Shown here one piece after another: positions 57,115-64,000 of a stretch of 64,000 nt of DNA. The DNA is from Liolophura sinensis. Its lineage: Eukaryota > Mollusca > Polyplacophora > Chitonida > Chitonidae. A program made the translations under genes and the position numbers. The stretch lies in contig NC_088305.1 of the NCBI RefSeq assembly GCF_032854445.1, positions 20,748,955 to 20,812,954 of the forward strand, given 5' to 3'. Below the pieces are notes generated by a model. The model did not search any database, was not told the DNA's origin, and saw only the letters and a list, made by a program, of their open reading frames with translations. Positions within the stretch are counted from its first letter, which is position 1. Each line of letters opens with the position of its first letter.

Positions 57115-58382
57115 AATTCCAAACACACATCAGGAAATCAGGATTTCCTGTACCAGTAATTTATGTACCCCAACTGCAATGTTTTTTTCCTGTTTTCGTT
57201 ATTTTCCTCTGACTTGCATGTACTTTGTGACATTTTCATTGTTGTCATGTTTAGGAAGGCTTCAAGTGGAAATTGTTCAGTGTGTACGTAAGGGTTAAGT
57301 TTTGATAAAATTTTTGTTCTCATGATTAAGTACATGTAAGTGGTGAAAGTTGTTCATTGAGACTTTCACATGCATTTATATTTGGCTTCAAGGACTTCAG
57401 TTAGAATTTGGCACCAAAAAAAAAAAAAAAAAAAGAAAAGAGGACAGAACTGAAATGTTTGTGGTTTTATCAAACTGTAATCATAAAGTAACACTAGTAG
57501 ATGGGATAATAATGTTTAATCTGATTGTGGTTATTATATCTATGTCTTTTTTACTCAGCTACATAAACTTTGATACATATGCCAGCTTGCTCATTGACAT
57601 GTGATAGTGCGAATACTGACTGTTTGTCTGAAGTGGTGGTACAGGCTGCATGTTTAGTGTACTAGCTGGTACTGTACTGACGCTCTGGGTTTAACTGGAC
57701 CTTACCAACCAGCTGTGCAGGTAAGGGGAGATGACTCAGTGTGTGGATTGGCCACAAAGTTCACACTAATCAGGATAAGTACCAGTGCGTGCTGATATTC
57801 ACTGCTATAGTAATAACAATAGCGAACGTGCAAACACAGCAGGACATGAATCATAACCTGTCATTATAGCGGATATTTGGTGGGAAGGGGTTAGGTACTC
57901 CTATGGGCTGTTTGTACCTGATCGTCTATGTAGTACCCACTTGGTTCTGCATTGTATTTTTTGTGCTGTCTGATTGAGTTCGTGTACTGTGTTTCGCCAA
58001 AAGGTTAATATGTAAAGTTAGTCTTTCACCTACACTGTCAGAAGCACACAAAAGCCTTAAAGTACTATCCCTTTCATGTCACACATCAATTTGTTTTTTT
58101 TTTTGAACAAAAAAAAATCGTAAGTGACCCTTTCAATGTGGATGAATGGATCGGAATCAAACAGTACATGTGACTTGAAACATTTAATCAGGCCTCACCA
58201 AAAAAAAAAAACTGTCAAGTGGCCCTAAAACGTAGATGAGTCAGTCAGAATCAAGCAAAATGTTTCCCTTGAAAAATGCTGGACTTTAAGGTGAATTACA
58301 GTAAATGGAAAATGAAATTGTGTACTACTGTATTACAGATAAGTAGTGGAAATTCTCTACAAACTGGTCAAAGCTCTGTTAC

Positions 58383-58480
58383 TGTAACCAACCAATGTAG
58401 CTTTGTCTAGAAAATATAATCATAAATGTGCATAAATTGCACTGTTCTTTCATATGCGAAAAAGGTTGAGGAATTGGGGT
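58383..58480 (-). mobile_element. MITE family A, truncated
   Basis: CAACCAATGTAGCTTTGTCT, GTGCATAAATTGCACTG, TTCTTTCATATGCGAAAAAG, GTTGAGGAATTGGGG then TA. The other half is missing. Confidence 0.65.
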
Positions 58481-60821
58481 ACTATTCGATATTACTTTTG
58501 TGAAGAACAGTGAGACATTAGATTTGACCAGGGAAGCAAGATTGATGAGTTCTATTTGTGATTTATCGTTGGTTGTACGTATGCAAACCGATCGATAAGT
58601 TTGAATGCAAATTTCATAGAGCAGATCGACCAGATTCATGTGAATGTTATGCAAAATGCCTGCTTTGTATTCGCTCATTTAGCACCATGAGGGAAAATCT
58701 GTTGTATTGTAAGTTTCAGTGGATATGAGGATGGCCTGTAAATTTGTAGTGGTCCTTTCCTTGTGAAATCACATAGCACTGAATTGCCCTATCAAATGAA
58801 CAACAGCTCATGAAACAGTATACACAGAATGTGGGAAAGGACTGTAGTTGAATATTACGTAAGTCTCAGTGAAGATAAGTAAGCAAGTTGGAGTGGGTCG
58901 TAAATTACAAAAAATATCATGGGTTATGGTATTCATGCATATGCAAATCCATTATTCTTGTTCTGATGGCTTAAGGCTTTCTCCAGAGTGTTTGCACAGC
59001 TTTGCAGTATAAAGTAATTGTATTTAGATCTGTTGTGGAAATGGGATAATGCTGTTGAAAATATGTAATGTGGAGCTATTTGTAGCCTAAGACACTTGAG
59101 CCCCTACAGTTGCACTGACACGAGGGTGGGGGGCGGAGGTTGCATCTGTAGGATGCAGATAGGTAGTGGTTTCCTTAAGACGTCAATAGCCAGTCTGGCT
59201 GGCTGGTCCTGTTACACTCTTAAAATTTCAGCTCATAATTCACTGGATTTATCAACTTAGTATAGAGATAGAAGGGTATATATTCTTAGAGGGCTTGATA
59301 ACGGTCAGTGGAGAATATCTAGCTTTTCTCAATGTAAGTTGATGCTATTTGGTAGGGTGTGTTTTACCTTGGCTTCATGGTTTGTTAGAACTTCCTGTGT
59401 TCATGTGGAAGCTGTGGTTTTAGACACCGCCCTGTAGACCATAATGCTTAGTGCTATTTGTACTTCAGTCCCAAGAGAGGTGAGGTGGAAAAATTAAACT
59501 GTTTTGAAGGATACTCCGTGAAATATTGCTAGCACCATGAATCAAAATCTTCAGTGAATGACACTATTTAACCCCTATAACTGAACAGTCCTCAAAAACA
59601 ACATATTCGTCAGTTTCCGTAAAATTTTTCTGATATGACATGATAATATTCCGTATGTGATGATGAATCTGACAGATATGACATCAGGGAAGACAGTTAT
59701 GCTGGAATGAGAGTTTGTGGCTATATGTCAGTGATGGGTGACGTCAAGTGCTCTTGCATGACTTCACACCAGGCAAAATTGGAAATGACAGAAAAATGAA
59801 AGTCTCCATGTTATCCTCCCAAACTAACAGTGACTGTAATACAATGCATTTTTGTTCTCGGTTTAAGAGAGCAACTCCGATTATCTCAACCCATATCATT
59901 TAACCTTGCTTTTAAAACATAGGACCTCTTAAAGTGTATCTTTCAGTATTATATATCCTTACTGAATGGACTATAATAATTTTGTTAGGTGATGTTTTTT
60001 GGCAGGGCCTGTTTTGTCTTTGCTTCAGGGTTATCGTAATTCTAATTTTTAGGACAGAGAGTAGAAATACTGAGACCAAAGAATTCCACTTCTTTTGCAT
60101 TTTTTTTTTTTTTTTTTTTTGGAAAAGTAAAGATATGAATATGTTGTTCATTAGACAGAATAACCATGTGAAAAAAAAAAAGAAATTAAATGTTCCTGCT
60201 ACAACTTGGTGTTATATCATACTTTTATATCAGTCTAGTAGAGCTTACTATTACCATATGTACGGTAGCAGTGTGCCATATGTCAAGGGGAGTAATATAA
60301 CAGTTTATTTTACAGGCTGTAAGCCTGACTATATTGGAGCTTGTTAATATAAACAATTCAATTGGGCCGCCTGGGTAAGTGTCTAATGTAGTAAACTTGC
60401 CAAGAGCCTGGTTGGCTTTCCGGTGATCCAGCTGACTGTATAACTAGTGTAATATATGTGCATATAGCCTCGTTTTTTTTGGGTGGGGGGGGGGGGAGGA
60501 GGGGTCAGAACCTCTTTATACCCACTGTGATCACCCGCAGGAAAGTTGGGGTCATTTTAAGACATGTTTAAGGGACATTTGAAGATGGCAGGCATGACAT
60601 GTTATGATGTGTATAGTCTTGCCATTTAGAACTGTTTACATCTGAGGACAGCAACATTGGAAGTTGTTGTGATCAATTGCCTGCTGTGCTGTGTGTAAAC
60701 GTTGTGCAGATGTCGGACATGCATCTTGTTCAAATGCAGGTTTTGGTGCATTTCTGCTTGAAAAAGTTGAAACGGCAAAAGTTGATCTTTTAAAGTGCTT
60801 GGGGACATTTTAATAACAGTA

Positions 60822-61029
60822 CTGTAATTCTTCAGACTTTTCGCTGGTGTTCAACAGGTTTATTTAAGCATATTCTGAGGGCATCATTTTGTGCAGACTG
60901 ACATTCTTGCATCTTTTGTGAAGCCCCGACACCAACCAATGTGGTCAAGTCGCTGTGATCAAATGAGACAAGTGTATAAATAGGACTGGAAGTTGCTTTG
61001 TAATATGCAATGAGGTTGAGGGATTAGGG
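60822..61029 (-). mobile_element. MITE family A, TA-flanked
   Basis: 208 bp between TA (60820-60821) and TA (61030-61031). CTGTAATTCTTCAGACTTTT at one end, GAGGTTGAGGGATTAGGG at the other; interior AAGCATATTCTGAGGGCATC, CACCAACCAATGTGGTCAAG. Confidence 0.83.
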
Positions 61030-62223
61030 TAACCTCACACATTTTTTCATCAAGGAAACACTACTTTGAGTGAAAAAATAAGACCACTTGTGCAAAATGT
61101 ATAATTTGCCGAACCATGGTAGACGATGAAGAGTAGCAATGCTGGATTTGGGGGGAATTCTTCCTTTTATTTTCGAAAAGTTTTGTGGATAAAAAAAAAA
61201 TTCAGATTTAGCTTTTACATATTTTATATAATAAAAATGGAAAGAATATTAGGTTATATGGCTAAGTTTATGCTAGTTGTTCCATCATTTTCTCACATAA
61301 CTGTTTTAGACTTTTCAGTGTACATGAATATCACTGAATTGGCCGTTTTCTAAAACGTCCACCTCAAGCACATGTAAGTTCTGCTGTAAAGATGGAGTGT
61401 TCTGAATTACATTTCTTCATTCGTAAGTCTGATCTTCATTTGTAGCAAGTTGGAATTTTAGGAATGCTGTTCTCTGAAGTTCATGTTGTGTACATTTATT
61501 CTCCACAAGTCCTCAGCAAGGTACAGTACTATATAAAAAGGGAGGTAACTTTTATTATGACATTTACATCTGCTACTGTTGGCCTCTAACCTTTGTACAT
61601 GGGTTGACCTCAGATAGGGCTGGGCTTATCTGTGGTCGTTTCTTCACAATACCAGGATATGAGGCCACCAAACACACATCTTACATGGACATACACCTAC
61701 ATACTGTTTGTATACATCTATACGTGCACTTTGCAAGGAGCGTGCCGGGCTGGTCTCACTAGCAGAAATAGCATGGGACAGACATGTATTGGCTTTATAG
61801 TTTGCCCGGGTGTATTGGAATGACACATCGGCTCTGATCACATGGACTGTACTAGTATGGAATGTAGACATGTATATATGTTATGACTGTGTTATTACCT
61901 GAAAATGTAGACTTCATAAGTAAAGTCAGAATGTGAAATAGCTGTTTGGACTGAACAGTGATATGCAGGTGCTTGGAGATAACAGTTAACCTGTACAAGT
62001 TGCTTATGTTTGCCAGCTTGCCCTTTGACTTTTGGGGTTCTGGTGTAGTTTGTGTTCCCCACAAGAATAGTATAATATGCTCTAAACTTTCTCACAGTTT
62101 AACATGGACTTTGTGCTGTGGATTCCAGGCAGTGTGCTATCGTAAACTGCGGCAGATAATCCTGGGAATGGATATGTGTGGCTCATTGAATGATGTGCTG
62201 TTCTGTGAACAAATGTATTTGAA

Positions 62224-62640
62224 ACTTCATAACACGGATATCTGTTCTGTTTCATGGATACACATGCTTTGAGATTTTTGCCATGCTGAATCGTGTACTG
62301 ATAGAGTTGATACTTCATCACACGGATACCTGTTCTGTTTCATGGATACACATGCTTTAAGATTTTTGCCATGCTGAATCGTGTACTGATAGAGTTGATA
62401 CCTCATCACACGGATACCTGTTCTGTTTCATGGATACACATGCTTTAAGATTTTTGCCATGCTGAATCGTGTACTGATAGAGTTGATACCTCATCACACG
62501 GATACCTTTTCTGTTTCATGGATACACATGCTTTAAGATTTTTGCCATGCTGAATCGTGTACTGATAGAGTTGATACTTCATCACACGGATACCTGTTCT
62601 GTTTCATGGATACACATGCTGCCATTCTGAATCATAAACA
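62224..62640. repeat. 88-bp minisatellite
   Basis: Between four and five units of 88 bp: ACTTCATCACACGGATACCT, GTTCTGTTTCATGGATACAC, ATGCTTTAAGATTTTTGCCA, TGCTGAATCGTGTACTGATA, GAGTTGAT. Units differ by one or two bases. A decayed unit extends to about 62700. Confidence 0.94.
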
Positions 62641-64000
62641 ATAGACCTGAAACTTAATCGCACAAATAGCCGTTCTGTTTTGTGGATACACCTGCTTTTA
62701 CATCTCTGGCATAACTTCATTACAGGGAGACATCTTAATTTTCTTTGAAAGTGCTTTCTGAATTTCACCCCTGGGGTACCCAAAATTTTTGTCTTGGATT
62801 TATGCAGATGTTTCAGTCTGTTTCTGGATACACAGTTTTTGGGGTATGAGAATACACAAAGTTTTGAATGGATTAAACTTACACGGATTAAAATCCTGCT
62901 GGTAAGTCTGTACAGGGGCTTCAGGGTTTGACAGATGAAATACCTGGTGTGTAAGGCGTCAGATGTGAAGGGAAATCTGCTGTATTAACCAGACGTCAAT
63001 ATTGCAGTTGACTAAAGCTGTCTTGACCTGAACGGCCTCGGATGTTGATGTTGTTGTAGGGAGTACTGTGTGAGGTTGTGTATGCATGTGTACATGTGGG
63101 TCAGTGATCGGAGCTGTATTGAGCTACAAGTACGTCTAGGTGATACATGTAACTGAGTGGGCTGAGGAAAGCACTCACAAATACACAGTGTACAGTATCA
63201 GAAGGTGGCAGCACTGCAGCCAGGAACGGTGAATGTGCACCGTATGTAAGACTTGTGTACATAGCACGGTGCCGGATGGAAACTGAAACTCGATTGACAT
63301 GTGAGGATCCCGGTGCAGGAAAAATTCACTTTTTCCTGTACTTCCTGTTGGAAGCTATCTAGCTACAAGTTTTGAATTTGTCATTCAGACATACAGCATA
63401 CGTGCATTCCGGTTGAAAAATGTGCCGGTGATTATTGATGAAATTATGCTAAATGAACTGTTCTGAAAAGATCATGGTGCCAGGCCCATCGACATGCCTT
63501 GAGAGGTAGGATCTTTGCAAGGAACAATGACATCAAGCAACGGATGTCGGGATTGATCTGATACCCATTTAAAAACTTGTGAATAGGTTTGAGCTGTAAA
63601 CATACTGTACTTCAAGGAAACAGTTAATAGAGGGATAAAAAGATCAACTGCAACTTCAGAAGCACACAGCCATGATTAATTATAAACTTTCCCAGCATGC
63701 ATGTTAGACTTTTGTTACTTGGGAGAACGGTAGCCTGTCATTTTGATTTCGTGGATGTACCTATCCTGATCTGTACACACGTGGAAGCTAGGACGTTGGT
63801 GTTCATGCTTAGTGGTGTATGTGTGTACACGAGGCTCACGTATTGATTGGACGGACGATTGCCCCGGCCCCGTGTGTCATGATTAATTACCAGGTGAACA
63901 TTGCGGATTAATACATGTAGTGTGATTGAGAGAAACCGTGGGCAAATTTCCAGGTCTGCAAGGATACCCGGGGAGTATACTGGACGTGTTCATGTACCAA

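Larger units (their letters stand above)
54799..64000. other. ARHGAP21: Downstream intron, no further exon recognised
   Basis: No PH- or RhoGAP-like peptide (such as a WK..YVVLR segment) was found in the + strand frames. Recognisable content: a degenerate SINE-like segment (56806-57045), poly-C (57089-57114), MITE copies (58383-58480, 60822-61029) and an 88-bp array (62224-62640). An 85-codon open frame at 56403-56660 has AT-rich sequence and no family match. The gene probably continues beyond the window. Confidence 0.65.

Overview
This is an intron-rich animal genome segment. Six exons on the + strand, joined by GT-AG junctions with consistent reading phase, encode the N-terminal half of one protein: a Rho GTPase-activating protein of the ARHGAP21/ARHGAP23 family. 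They span 16603-54798 and carry about 917 codons, covering the PDZ domain and the long disordered region that precedes the PH and RhoGAP domains in this family. The start of the protein lies upstream of the exons I can see, and the PH/RhoGAP exons lie downstream of the window or were not recognisable. I found no second gene.

The organism is most likely a lophotrochozoan, probably a mollusc. The base composition is AT-rich, the palindrome TACATGTA recurs everywhere, and tRNA-derived SINEs with a body resembling the bivalve MetaSINE type are scattered through the introns. A brachiopod or another lophotrochozoan is not excluded.

Layout: 1-16602 is upstream intron or 5' flank with SINEs, short inverted-repeat elements (MITEs), a 43-bp minisatellite and (TA)n tracts. 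16603-16746 is the first PDZ exon, with a SINE inserted just before its splice acceptor. The 11.2-kb intron after it holds minisatellites (21.7-23.0 kb) and SINEs. 27910-27946 is a 37-nt microexon inside the PDZ. A 9.7-kb intron follows with 45-bp and 77-bp arrays and a MITE cluster. 37696-37882 is the main PDZ exon, followed by a 12-kb intron with three same-strand SINEs. 49911-49965 ends the PDZ. 51564-53667 is a 2.1-kb exon for the Ser/Gln/Pro-rich linker. 54574-54798 is a symmetric 225-nt exon. 54799-64000 holds repeats only, as far as I can see.

Apart from the gene, the main content is mobile DNA. One tRNA-headed SINE family has about 17 copies, many with target-site duplications I could read, including four 5'-truncated copies flanked by duplications. 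A second SINE group has two subfamilies sharing a 3' end. There are four MITE types; two of them share TA-flanked ends but differ inside. No CRISPR array, operon, phage or prokaryote-type system is present.
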